DNA of 64,000 nt, from positions 1 to 64,000 of IMG/VR virus record IMGVR_UViG_3300003690_000055, one strand, 5' to 3'. Positions 1 to 6,735 of this stretch are shown one piece after another (the first letter of the stretch is position 1; each line of letters opens with the position of its first letter). The stretch is from a virus. The position numbers were made by a program, and so were the translations under genes. The notes under the pieces are model-generated. The model made no database searches. It was not told where the DNA came from and saw only the letters and a list, made by a program, of their open reading frames with translations.

Positions 1-427
1 CAGCGTATTCCTCATCGCTCCCCCAGATCGTTCTAGCATTGCCGCTTAAAGCGGTGCCGCCGGCTGCAGCTGGCACTTTTCCTACAGTTCTTATTTTTAT
101 TTGATATGTCTCGCCCGGGACAATGGGGGCGGTCTTTCCCACAAGAACGCCGTTAGCATCAAAAATACGAGGGATAGGATTTTTCCCACTGCTCGTCTCT
201 ATGCGCCAGCCCTTTTCAAGCTTTTCGGCTTGGAGATACTGTGCCAACTTCACCCGATCCCAATCTTGAGGTCCGTCTTCCGGATGAGTATATGGCACTG
301 TGTCCTTCTGAATCTGCAGGCCCGGGGGACCAATCCACTCAAAAAATGTTTCCTGTGAAATTTCAAATTGCCAAAATGCCATCGTAGCTTCTTTGATACC
401 CTGACCACCTTTAGTTTTGCCAGGCAT
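1..427 (-). CDS. C-terminal part of a split conserved phage protein (runs off the window)
   Basis: The reading frame continues past base 1, so the C-terminus is missing. It has an ATG at 427 but stays open upstream to about 520, overlapping the end of the neighbouring ORF (432-1070) in another frame. The stretch before the ATG (VNHFAKNPDQPMVYVVIRK) looks like real protein, whereas the last ~20 residues of the 432-1070 frame do not. I infer that the two ORFs are one gene broken by a frame change between about 432 and 520. The part seen is rich in Trp and Phe (FWQFEISQETFFEWIG). No function is recognised from this half alone. Confidence 0.6.
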   Translation of the reverse strand, partial: MPGKTKGGQGIKEATMAFWQFEISQETFFEWIGPPGLQIQKDTVPYTHPEDGPQDWDRVKLAQYLQAEKLEKGWRIETSSGKNPIPRIFDANGVLVGKTAPIVPGETYQIKIRTVGKVPAAAGGTALSGNARTIWGSDEEYA

Positions 428-431
428 TTTT

Positions 432-1070
432 CTAATTACCACATACACCATGGGCTGATCTGGGTTTTTTGCAAAGTGATTCACGATCAATAAAGCTGCC
501 TCCCACCGCACCGGTAGGGCTTAAAATCTTAAGGCTTACGCGCTGTAAACCTTCCTTTGTTTTCATCAGCAACTTGACATCAGCGATATCTCCCTCTTCG
601 GTATGGACCTGAACAGACTCACCCCCAAACATCGCAGCCAGGAAGGGCTCCCATAAGAAGCCCGCAACAGAAGCATTAAACTCCCTGATCATAAAAGAGA
701 ACGTTTGCAAAAACATCAAGTAAGAAAGAGTAGTTGCGACAGTCATCCCTTCAGGCGGATTATCAATAAACTGCTGAATGGCGGCTGTCTTCGCTTTAAG
801 ATCTCCTTCCGGCGCTATCTTTTTCATCCAAGCTTCGAAGGTTGCGCGGTCTTCACTGCCTTCTTCGACAGTATACTGTCCTACACTTTGCTCAGCAGGA
901 ATAATAAGAGGAAAGCGTAGGGTTCGCGCTCGGCGCTCCTCGCTGGGAGAGGGGAGTCTTTCTTTTTTGGCGTCCTTCTCCTCTGCCAGGAGGAACTCCA
1001 TTACCTCATTTATCAGATCTGTATTGTGTGCTTTCTTATAAAAACTCTTAACAAGCGTATCAATATTCAT
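432..1070 (-). CDS. N-terminal part of split protein, possible PD-(D/E)XK nuclease-like fold
   Basis: The ORF has 212 residues and starts at an ATG preceded by AGGATAGG. Its middle contains a pattern that could be a PD-(D/E)XK nuclease core: WEPFLAAMFGG, then GDIADV, then VSLKIL. The last ~20 residues appear out of frame, and the natural continuation seems to be the +1 frame read at 1-520. The family assignment is a weak inference from motif order; the frame break is seen directly as two complementary open frames. The gene lies downstream of the ClpP-like protease with a 26-base gap. It could be a structural or DNA-processing protein. Confidence 0.6.
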   Translation of the reverse strand: MNIDTLVKSFYKKAHNTDLINEVMEFLLAEEKDAKKERLPSPSEERRARTLRFPLIIPAEQSVGQYTVEEGSEDRATFEAWMKKIAPEGDLKAKTAAIQQFIDNPPEGMTVATTLSYLMFLQTFSFMIREFNASVAGFLWEPFLAAMFGGESVQVHTEEGDIADVKLLMKTKEGLQRVSLKILSPTGAVGGSFIDRESLCKKPRSAHGVCGN

Positions 1071-1096
1071 AACCTATCCTCGGGCGCTAATACTAA

Positions 1097-1717
1097 TTAG
1101 ATGATTTTATCAACAAGACCCATTTCTAATGCTTGTTGGGCTGAAAAATATTCATCCGTATTCTTAGAGAAAATGCTGTAATATTCGCCAACTGAAAGAT
1201 TGGAGTTCGCTGCGAGCGCTTCAATCATCATTGCTTCCACTTTCTTAAGTTCCGCAAAACTTGTACGAATAGTGGGATGGGTGCCTCCCACCTCACTAGA
1301 ACAGTGATGGAGCATGAGACGGGCGTTCTTAGAGATGTGGCGCTTTCCGGGTGTTCCAAAAGCAAGCAGAGGAACAGCCGCAGAAGCAATTCTCCCGTAG
1401 CCAAAAGTGGCGATGTCTCGATTGCGCTTCACTAGTTCCATTAAATCATAAATAGTAAACATGTCGTTGACAGAGCCCCCGCCGGAGGAAATAAAGAATT
1501 CAATATCCTTAGTGTCTTTTATAGAGCTTGGGTCTTCGTGCAATATCTGACCACCGTTAAGGGTAAGAAGACTGAGTGAAATCTCCTTCATAGACTCTTC
1601 ATTAATGTCGGAACACAATCCCAGAAGAGAGCTTTCTTCCTCTTCTTCTTCCGTCTTTTCCTCCTCTTCTGTTTCTTCTTTTGTGCCCTCTTCTTCGTGG
1701 GTGCTATCATAAATCAT
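1097..1717 (-). CDS. ClpP-like serine protease
   Basis: ClpP/crotonase-fold protease, about 206 residues. After a very acidic Glu-rich N-terminal 30 residues come the family elements: FFISSGGGSVNDMFTIYD, then GRIASAAVPLLAFG with nucleophile Ser about 112, then RLMLHHCS with His about 137, then TDEYFSAQQALEMGLVD with Asp about 188. A start at 1735 would use TTG; ATG at 1717 is preferred because GAGAGAAAG lies just upstream. It overlaps the end of the membrane-protein gene by 11 bases. The phage also has a gp21-type prohead protease (55000-55599), so this enzyme probably has another role, such as host-protein turnover. That role is inferred. Confidence 0.8.
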   Translation of the reverse strand: MIYDSTHEEEGTKEETEEEEKTEEEEEESSLLGLCSDINEESMKEISLSLLTLNGGQILHEDPSSIKDTKDIEFFISSGGGSVNDMFTIYDLMELVKRNRDIATFGYGRIASAAVPLLAFGTPGKRHISKNARLMLHHCSSEVGGTHPTIRTSFAELKKVEAMMIEALAANSNLSVGEYYSIFSKNTDEYFSAQQALEMGLVDKII

Positions 1718-2135
1718 AATTTTTCTTTCTCTCAATTATTGAGGTTTTGTTTGATTCTTCCAGAAATTTAACTGCTTCTTTCCAATTGGTAAACGGCATT
1801 AAGGAGCGGAACCGTTCGGGAACTCCACCTATTAAAGATAGTATAACTGAATTTTTCCAGTTTGTCAAGATTCTTTGGTCCACTTCCTCAAAGCTGCGAA
1901 TTTGATCGTCGGTAAGGTCGGACTTTTTCATATGCTTCCGTTTTAGCTCCGTAAGAAATGATATATCTTCAATGATCTTCACACACATCAGCAAACAGTG
2001 AGCAACAACTTCTTGAACAAGGCGCCACATATGAACAACTTCAAATATTTTGGACAAGTAAACACTGGCAAAGATGCCAGCCGCGAAGCCCAAGACCACA
2101 AAAACCATTAATTCTCCGGTTGTTACTTCATACAT
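1707..2135 (-). CDS. membrane-anchored hypothetical protein
   Basis: Protein of 142 residues with one hydrophobic segment near residues 9-28 (LMVFVVLGFAAGIFASVYL), followed by a charged, probably helical cytoplasmic part with several Lys/Arg clusters. No enzymatic motif is visible. It is the first gene after the terminator and promoter block at 2151-2211 and overlaps the ClpP-like gene, so the two are likely co-transcribed. Function unknown; a membrane adaptor for the neighbouring protease is possible but unsupported. Confidence 0.65.
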   Translation of the reverse strand: MYEVTTGELMVFVVLGFAAGIFASVYLSKIFEVVHMWRLVQEVVAHCLLMCVKIIEDISFLTELKRKHMKKSDLTDDQIRSFEEVDQRILTNWKNSVILSLIGGVPERFRSLMPFTNWKEAVKFLEESNKTSIIERKKNYDL

Positions 2136-2150
2136 AAAGATCCCATAAAA

Positions 2151-2182
2151 AAAGACTGTGAGGTTTAAACCTCGCAGTCTTT
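2151..2182 (-). terminator. intrinsic terminator after the acidic protein gene
   Basis: Inverted repeat with a 13-base stem, one G-T wobble and a TTTAAA loop. On the minus strand the 3' arm runs into seven T residues (CAGTCTTTTTTTATGGG). It ends transcription from the gene at 2221-3054. Confidence 0.8.
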
Positions 2183-2211
2183 AGTATACGTTAAGAGCGC
2201 TTGAAAGTCAA
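2183..2211 (-). promoter_or_regulatory. sigma70-type promoter TTGACT-N17-TATACT
   Basis: Minus-strand -35 box TTGACT (2206-2211), 17-base spacer, -10 box TATACT (2183-2188). It reads towards the membrane protein and ClpP-like genes. The predicted transcription start falls at or inside the terminator stem, so the terminator hairpin would form the 5' end of the new transcript. Confidence 0.7.
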
Positions 2212-2220
2212 GCGTTTATC

Positions 2221-3054
2221 CTACTTCTTCAAAAGCGCGCTCTTCAAAATTCGTGCAGCAACACGCTTGGTGATCTGCTCAACAAGGTCGTCGGTGTTCG
2301 CGGTGAGACCCTCTTCGAAGCCGTAGCCCCTGGACCCAGCAGGGCGCTTCTCGGTGGACTGGGCTGGTGGACTCCACGTCCGGCCCACGGGCTTCTTCCG
2401 GGCTGCTGCGATTTCTTCAGGGGTGGGCGTGTAGTCCTTTTCTCCCTTTTTGGGATCTGGTTTAAGGGAACCTCCAGCCTTGCCGCCGCCGACGATGGCC
2501 GGCCAGTCCTTCTCGGCCTCTTCGAGTTCCTCTTCGTCGCCCTCTTCAAGCTCTTCAAGGCCCGGCTCTTCCGGACCCTCTTCGCCAGGAAGCGGCTCTG
2601 GCTCAAGTTCCGGCTCAGGTTCCGACGGCTCGCCGGTGGACGTCGCTTCGATTTCGATGCCTTCAACACCAGCAGCGCGGGCGATAATCTGCAATGCGTC
2701 GAGAACTTCTTCCTCGGTGGGAACATCTTCAGCACCGGGTTCAACAGCCTCTTCGGCTTCCGGGTCGACAACAGGAAGATCGACGGCTTCCTCGCCTTCA
2801 AGGCCCGGATCGGCTCCGAGCTCAGCGTCGCCCGGTTCGTCCAGGACCTCATTGCGCCTGCGGCGGCCGGGGCTCGTGTTGTCGTCACCCTTCACATCGG
2901 GAGGGTATGTCCCGCGTCCGTGAGACTCTTCGATGTCCTCGGCGGTACGCTCGGTAAGTCCCCTAACGAAGCCGGGAGTAAGTGGCTCCAGCTTTGCCAG
3001 TTTCATAAACTGACGGATTTGTGATTCACTTAATAGATTCTTTTTGTTTGACAT
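2221..3054 (-). CDS. acidic Pro/Glu-rich protein, possible internal head protein
   Basis: Protein of 277 residues. The N-terminus (NLLSESQIRQFMKLAKLEPL) and C-terminus (DDLVEQITKRVAARILKSAL) look structured. Between them is a long low-complexity region of Glu, Pro, Gly and Asp. The compositional bias makes the DNA locally GC-rich and produces long but meaningless ORFs in other frames. AGGAGAT lies before the ATG, and a CTATTTA late-promoter heptamer is 40 bases upstream, which suggests late expression. The short amphipathic N-terminus resembles those of the acidic proteins at 21176 and 21372, and could be a capsid-targeting peptide like those of T4 internal proteins. That is inference; the function is unknown. 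Confidence 0.75.
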   Translation of the reverse strand: MSNKKNLLSESQIRQFMKLAKLEPLTPGFVRGLTERTAEDIEESHGRGTYPPDVKGDDNTSPGRRRRNEVLDEPGDAELGADPGLEGEEAVDLPVVDPEAEEAVEPGAEDVPTEEEVLDALQIIARAAGVEGIEIEATSTGEPSEPEPELEPEPLPGEEGPEEPGLEELEEGDEEELEEAEKDWPAIVGGGKAGGSLKPDPKKGEKDYTPTPEEIAAARKKPVGRTWSPPAQSTEKRPAGSRGYGFEEGLTANTDDLVEQITKRVAARILKSALLKK

Positions 3055-3092
3055 CGTCGATTATCTCCTAACATATCGCGAATATGCTACTT

Positions 3093-3335
3093 TTAAATAG
3101 TATTTTCCCTCAGTAATGTCTTTTTTAATTTAAGAAGAGTGGCATCAACAATTTGTTTTATCCTAACGGTACTAACCCCGTGTCTCTTCCCTATTTCTTC
3201 TAAAGTCATCGGACCATGCTTCTTAACTGCGAGAATGGTGCAGTTCAAATCCTCTTCATACTCTATAAATAAGCGACATTCTCTGTTTTTACAGCTTGTT
3301 TTTGTCAGATAGCACTCTTTTGCACAATCTCTCAT
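3093..3335 (-). CDS. small sigma region 4-like helix-turn-helix protein
   Basis: Protein of 80 residues. The C-terminal half reads MTLEEIGKRHGVSTVRIKQI followed by VDATLLKLKK, the pattern of sigma-70 region 4 helix-turn-helix. The N-terminal part has Cys residues (CAKECYLTKTSCKNREC) that could bind zinc. It lacks sigma regions 2 and 3. It overlaps the RHH-like gene by ATGA, so the two are translationally coupled. It may redirect host RNA polymerase, possibly to the CTATTTA promoters, one of which overlaps its stop codon. That link is speculative; the HTH call itself is fairly secure. Confidence 0.75.
   Translation of the reverse strand: MRDCAKECYLTKTSCKNRECRLFIEYEEDLNCTILAVKKHGPMTLEEIGKRHGVSTVRIKQIVDATLLKLKKTLLRENTI
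3094..3100 (-). promoter_or_regulatory. candidate late promoter CTATTTA upstream of 2221-3054
   Basis: Minus-strand heptamer CTATTTA in the context ATACTATTTAAAA, 40 bases upstream of the ATG at 3054. It is one of eight copies placed before mostly structural genes. Confidence 0.55.
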
Positions 3336-3664
3336 AATTCTGGTAACTCCTCTTCTAATATGTCAAATATATTTTCAATTTCTATTTCGGTCAGCGCCAA
3401 ATCTTGCAACATTTTTTCTCCCTTTGCGCGCAACTTGCGGGACTTTGTGGTTCTCGCTTTAGATTGGACCTTCTTATTAATTTTATAATCGTCTAAGAAC
3501 TCCATAAATAACGGATTCTGCTCCAAGTATGATTCAACGCAATATCTAAAAAATTCACTTTGATTTCGAATTTGATCGTAGTAGAGCCTTATCTTTAAAT
3601 TCTCATGCAATTTGGAATCTATACCAAAACTTAAGATTGAATAATTTTCTCTGTGATCACTCAT
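3332..3664 (-). CDS. ribbon-helix-helix-like small protein
   Basis: Protein of 110 residues. Residues 8-45 (ILSFGIDSKLHENLKIRLYY, then NQSEFFRYCVESYLEQ) fit a short beta strand followed by two helices as in Arc/MetJ regulators, where the second helix typically reads SEFIREAIESYL. A basic segment follows (KSKARTTKSRKLRAKG in outline), then an acidic C-terminus. It overlaps the purine gene upstream and the sigma-like gene downstream, both by ATGA. A regulatory DNA-binding role is inferred. Confidence 0.65.
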   Translation of the reverse strand: MSDHRENYSILSFGIDSKLHENLKIRLYYDQIRNQSEFFRYCVESYLEQNPLFMEFLDDYKINKKVQSKARTTKSRKLRAKGEKMLQDLALTEIEIENIFDILEEELPEL

Positions 3665-4701
3665 CGTTTCAAAATATGCGTTGAACTTTCAAGCTGGCCG
3701 TGGCCAGTCTGTCTTATAAATTGTGCTTTGCCCTGAAGTTCTTTAATGCTTCGGGCACCCGAGTATGAAAACCCACTGCGAATCCCTCTAGCCAATTCTT
3801 CTAATACATTTCGTACGGGGCCCTTACAAGGCACAGTAGTGGCAATTCCCTCGACCGAAGACGTCTTTCCACGCCACTCCATTTGAGCGTCACCGCTGGC
3901 CATTCCCCGATAAGATTTAAACTTACCTTTGCGTGTGTTTATTACATCACCAGGAGTTTCGTCAGTACCTGCAAGCATAGACCCAAGCATAACGAAGTCA
4001 GCGCCAGCCGCCAAAGCCTTGACAATATCTCCAGCGTTCCGCAATCCTCCATCAGCAATGATGGGCGCTCGCCGGTTTGATTTAGCACAATTAATAATTG
4101 TTTGAAGGCCCGGAATACCGTGGCCAGTCTGAATCCTAGTTGAACAAATAGAACCGCCGCCAATATTGCAGCGCACACTATCGGCTCCCCAATCGACCAA
4201 GTCATTGTAACCCTCCAAGGTTGCAACGTTGCCCGCCATGATGTGAGTTGTTTGCCCGAAAACACTGCGCAATTCGTGAAGCGCTTCTTTCATCAAAATG
4301 TGATGACCGTGTGCCACGTCCACACATAGAATTCTTGCACCAGCATCATATAAAGCCGTTGCTCTATCTAAATAGTCACCAGAAGCGCCTATTGCTGCAG
4401 CAACGTTACCATTTGCTCCCACAATAACCTCGTCGACCAAGGCAGCCTGATGCTCAACAGTATTATAACGATGGATGATCGCGAGGCCTCCCAGCTGCCA
4501 CATAGCAGTTCCCATTCGAGATTCTGAAATAGTATCCATGGGACTGGCAATGATAGGTAAGTCGAGCAGGACGGCGGCATAGGGCCCGGGCAAAAAATTT
4601 CCTATGTTAATTTCTTTGCGACTCTTAATATCAGAATATTGTGGGACAAGTAACACATCATCGTATGTCAACCCTTTTGCCGCGTGACCTTTAATATTCA
4701 T
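3661..4701 (-). CDS. IMP dehydrogenase / GMP reductase family enzyme
   Basis: TIM-barrel purine enzyme of 346 residues. Family signatures: N-terminal [20 protein letters not shown], substrate loop [18 protein letters not shown] with catalytic Cys about 186, phosphate-binding [26 protein letters not shown], and YRGMAS. The CBS domains of most IMP dehydrogenases are absent, and the length matches GMP reductase (about 347). The late part ([17 protein letters not shown]) resembles GMP reductase, while YRGMAS resembles IMP dehydrogenase, so I do not choose between GuaB and GuaC. With PurA nearby, it either supplies GMP or feeds GMP back to IMP for adenylate synthesis. Strong match to the superfamily. 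Confidence 0.88.
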   Translation of the reverse strand: MNIKGHAAKGLTYDDVLLVPQYSDIKSRKEINIGNFLPGPYAAVLLDLPIIASPMDTISESRMGTAMWQLGGLAIIHRYNTVEHQAALVDEVIVGANGNVAAAIGASGDYLDRATALYDAGARILCVDVAHGHHILMKEALHELRSVFGQTTHIMAGNVATLEGYNDLVDWGADSVRCNIGGGSICSTRIQTGHGIPGLQTIINCAKSNRRAPIIADGGLRNAGDIVKALAAGADFVMLGSMLAGTDETPGDVINTRKGKFKSYRGMASGDAQMEWRGKTSSVEGIATTVPCKGPVRNVLEELARGIRSGFSYSGARSIKELQGKAQFIRQTGHGQLESSTHILKR

Positions 4702-4891
4702 TTATAACTTTTAACTTTCTTCTTTTCCAACATTGTACCCCATTTTTCGTAGCGATCCTAACCATTGGTAATGGTTCAACCCGGAAATGTTGAGGTAGTG
4801 GTTGTATTTCAAATACTTCAATTATAATTCCAGTCATCGCGGGGGTATCTCCGTCTCGGCGATGGCTCGCTACAAAATCACCCGTCTTCAT
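4691..4891 (-). CDS. small hypothetical protein
   Basis: Protein of 66 residues, beta-rich in appearance (GDFVASHRRD, GIIIEVFEIQ, MVRIATKNGVQCWKRRKLKV), suggesting a small SH3-like barrel. It overlaps the ORFs on both sides (4 bases upstream as ATGA, 11 bases downstream), so it sits inside a tightly coupled operon. No function recognised. Confidence 0.6.
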   Translation of the reverse strand: MKTGDFVASHRRDGDTPAMTGIIIEVFEIQPLPQHFRVEPLPMVRIATKNGVQCWKRRKLKVINEY

Positions 4892-5511
4892 TTGCTCTCT
4901 AAATCTGTGCTTTCGAGCAAAGTATAAGTAAACGAATTCCCAAATTGTTTTTCAGCGGCCCGGGCAGTCATCATAAACTCCTTGAAATCACCATCGTTTT
5001 TAAAGACTTGACAACCTGCACTCCATTTGTCTACCTGGGTAGAGTTACGACCCGCTTTGTGGATATTAATTCCAAAATATCCTGTAGCTATCGTATTGTC
5101 GTTCATATCGTGGATGGAATCACGATCTCCGTCGCGCCACACTGAAAGTGGAGCTCCCCGCTGACACAAAGCATCATATTTCCCTCGATGCTTGTCAATC
5201 TTATAGGCGCCCCGATATTGGCCCGGGCAAAGTATAGCAGTCCCATTTACATTCATGGGCTTCTTGAGCCAATATAAACCAGGGTCGGTGGTAATTTGAT
5301 AAGAATCCACGAGCCATCTTTTATGAGTATCTCGATATATGGTAAGCAAAATATCATCAAACTTGTTGATGTGCCCATCCATATTTCTGATACCAATAAT
5401 GTTTACGTTATGGGGAAAATTTCCATCGAAAAAACCGTAATCCTTTCCTTCTAAAATTCCTTTAAATCTCTCTTTAATGATCTCGGCGTGAAATCCTCTT
5501 ATTCTCGACAT
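4888..5511 (-). CDS. conserved phage protein with YkuD-like HxxxxxxxxxVxxWSAGC pattern
   Basis: Protein of about 207 residues. A TTG start at 5541 is possible, but ATG at 5511 has GAGGGA five bases upstream. The C-terminal half contains INIHKAGRNS followed by VDKWSAGCQVF, similar to the His...Ser-x-Gly-Cys signature of L,D-transpeptidase (YkuD) domains. Earlier segments (ITTDPGLYWLKKP, GTAILCPGQYRGAYK) look like an enzyme fold. If correct, it may act on peptidoglycan. No signal peptide or membrane segment is seen. The family call is tentative. Confidence 0.65.
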   Translation of the reverse strand: MSRIRGFHAEIIKERFKGILEGKDYGFFDGNFPHNVNIIGIRNMDGHINKFDDILLTIYRDTHKRWLVDSYQITTDPGLYWLKKPMNVNGTAILCPGQYRGAYKIDKHRGKYDALCQRGAPLSVWRDGDRDSIHDMNDNTIATGYFGINIHKAGRNSTQVDKWSAGCQVFKNDGDFKEFMMTARAAEKQFGNSFTYTLLESTDLESK

Positions 5512-5759
5512 TCTATTCCCTCTTTTATTGTACCCCAACAATCAGGACATGTCAAGTGCACGACTTTCTTTTCTTCCAATACGGTGACCATCCAAGTTTT
5601 AACTGTTGTATGATCCCTCGTAAATAGTTTTTTACAAACACAACACTCTGTGGGGTGATTCATCATTAGAGAAGTTTGAGAGGTTAAGCGTTCCTGGGCC
5701 TCTTTGCGTTTCTCTTTTCTTTTAGTTGTATTTACTTTTCTTAGCTTTGGCCTACTCAC
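5499..5759 (-). CDS. small zinc-ribbon-like protein
   Basis: Protein of 86 residues starting at GTG (5759), which overlaps the stop of the methyltransferase gene as GTGA. The first 25 residues are very basic. Two Cys pairs follow (ECCVCKKLF and TCPDCWGTI), typical of a zinc ribbon. Its role is unknown. It overlaps the downstream YkuD-like gene by 13 bases. Confidence 0.6.
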   Translation of the reverse strand: MSRPKLRKVNTTKRKEKRKEAQERLTSQTSLMMNHPTECCVCKKLFTRDHTTVKTWMVTVLEEKKVVHLTCPDCWGTIKEGIECRE

Positions 5760-6277
5760 GTTCTTTCCAATGGATAAAAATCGGGCGCTAGCGCAACTGG
5801 CGACTTGTAGAGCATATCAGAATGAAACACCACAACTGCCGACGGGAAAGGGGCGGCATTGTCAGAGGTACCAAACTTTAATCGACCGCGAACAAGGTGA
5901 ACTTCTTTTGCTTTCATTACGTAGTCGTGCCACCACTTGGTATCAGTTCTGGATGGAATCAACATTACAACAACGGTGTTATGTTTCTTTGACTCTTCAT
6001 ATCCCTTTTTAAACCACGCACCTATGCCGCGGCCATAGGGAGGATTCACAAAAACGGTGTGCCCCTTCCAATCTTGGGTGAGACCATCATCTTCCTCAGT
6101 AAAATATTTCTTGCACTTGGAGCTTGCTGCGGTCGCACACGGATCAAGTGTAAACTGAAACTGCTTATTTAATTTATCGTAAAAATCTTGGGGTGTATCC
6201 CAGTCGCCCGACTTCGAACTGAACCCAACAGCCCCCGTCTGTTGCTTCCATAGGCCTCCAACTTTAAGCGGTTCCAT
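5756..6277 (-). CDS. dam: phage DNA N-6-adenine methyltransferase (Dam-like, short phage family)
   Basis: Protein of 173 residues matching the small phage N6-adenine methyltransferase family: DWDTPQDFYDKLNKQFQFTL, then DPCATAASSKC, the catalytic NPPY near residues 78-81 followed by GRGIGAWFKKGYEE, then MLIPSRTDTKWWHDYV and VHLVRGRLKFG. It probably methylates adenines in phage DNA, either for protection from host nucleases or against the nearby candidate nuclease. GGGAGTA precedes the ATG. It overlaps dUTPase by 14 bases. Confidence 0.88.
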   Translation of the reverse strand: MEPLKVGGLWKQQTGAVGFSSKSGDWDTPQDFYDKLNKQFQFTLDPCATAASSKCKKYFTEEDDGLTQDWKGHTVFVNPPYGRGIGAWFKKGYEESKKHNTVVVMLIPSRTDTKWWHDYVMKAKEVHLVRGRLKFGTSDNAAPFPSAVVVFHSDMLYKSPVALAPDFYPLERT

Positions 6278-6734
6278 CTGTACTCCCTAGCGCACCGGTG
6301 CCACGCTCCGAAATAGTAATTGGATACCAATCATAAATATTGGGGTCCTCTGATGCCAAGAAACGAATTGGTATTACGGGTATAACAACAGCTTGTGCTA
6401 CCTTATCTCCGGGTTCCAAAATTTGTGTTTCTGAACCAACGTTGTGAAGGTTCACAAAAACTTCGCCCTTGTAGCCGCTGTCCACCACACACGCCCCCAC
6501 CAAAAGTTGTCGTTTGTGGGCAACACTCGATTTATTTTTTATCTCCATCATATAGCCGTGCGGAACTGCAAAGATACATCCCGTTGGAATCAGGGCGCTT
6601 TCCCCTGGTGCAATTTTGAAGAGTGTCTCGGACTCCTCGTCGGGAGTCCAACGTAAATCTAATCCAGCGTCGCTGGGATTTGCTCTAACGGGGGGGAAAT
6701 CACTCCCTCGTAACATATGGTATTGTAAAATCAT
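6264..6734 (-). CDS. dut: dUTPase (deoxyuridine 5'-triphosphate nucleotidohydrolase)
   Basis: Trimeric-type dUTPase, about 156 residues from the ATG at 6734 (GAAAGGA upstream), preferred over 6776, which would lie within purA. All five motifs are visible: SDAGLDLR (motif 1), NKSSVAHKRQLLV (2), CVVDSGYKGEVFVNL with catalytic Asp about 85 (3), PGDKVAQAVVIP (4), and SERGTGALGSTD (5). It hydrolyses dUTP to dUMP, lowering uracil in DNA and feeding thymidylate synthesis. It lies between purA and the Dam-like gene in the nucleotide operon. Confidence 0.93.
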   Translation of the reverse strand: MILQYHMLRGSDFPPVRANPSDAGLDLRWTPDEESETLFKIAPGESALIPTGCIFAVPHGYMMEIKNKSSVAHKRQLLVGACVVDSGYKGEVFVNLHNVGSETQILEPGDKVAQAVVIPVIPIRFLASEDPNIYDWYPITISERGTGALGSTDGTA

Positions 6735-6735
6735 T

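Noticed and set aside
2244-2923. Long ORFs on both strands opposite or overlapping the acidic protein gene (2244-2888 minus, 2450-2923 plus)
   Set aside because: They arise from the Glu/Pro-rich, GC-biased codons of the 2221-3054 gene. Their products are Ser/Arg-rich with no start signal, while the 2221-3054 frame has a good SD and structured ends.
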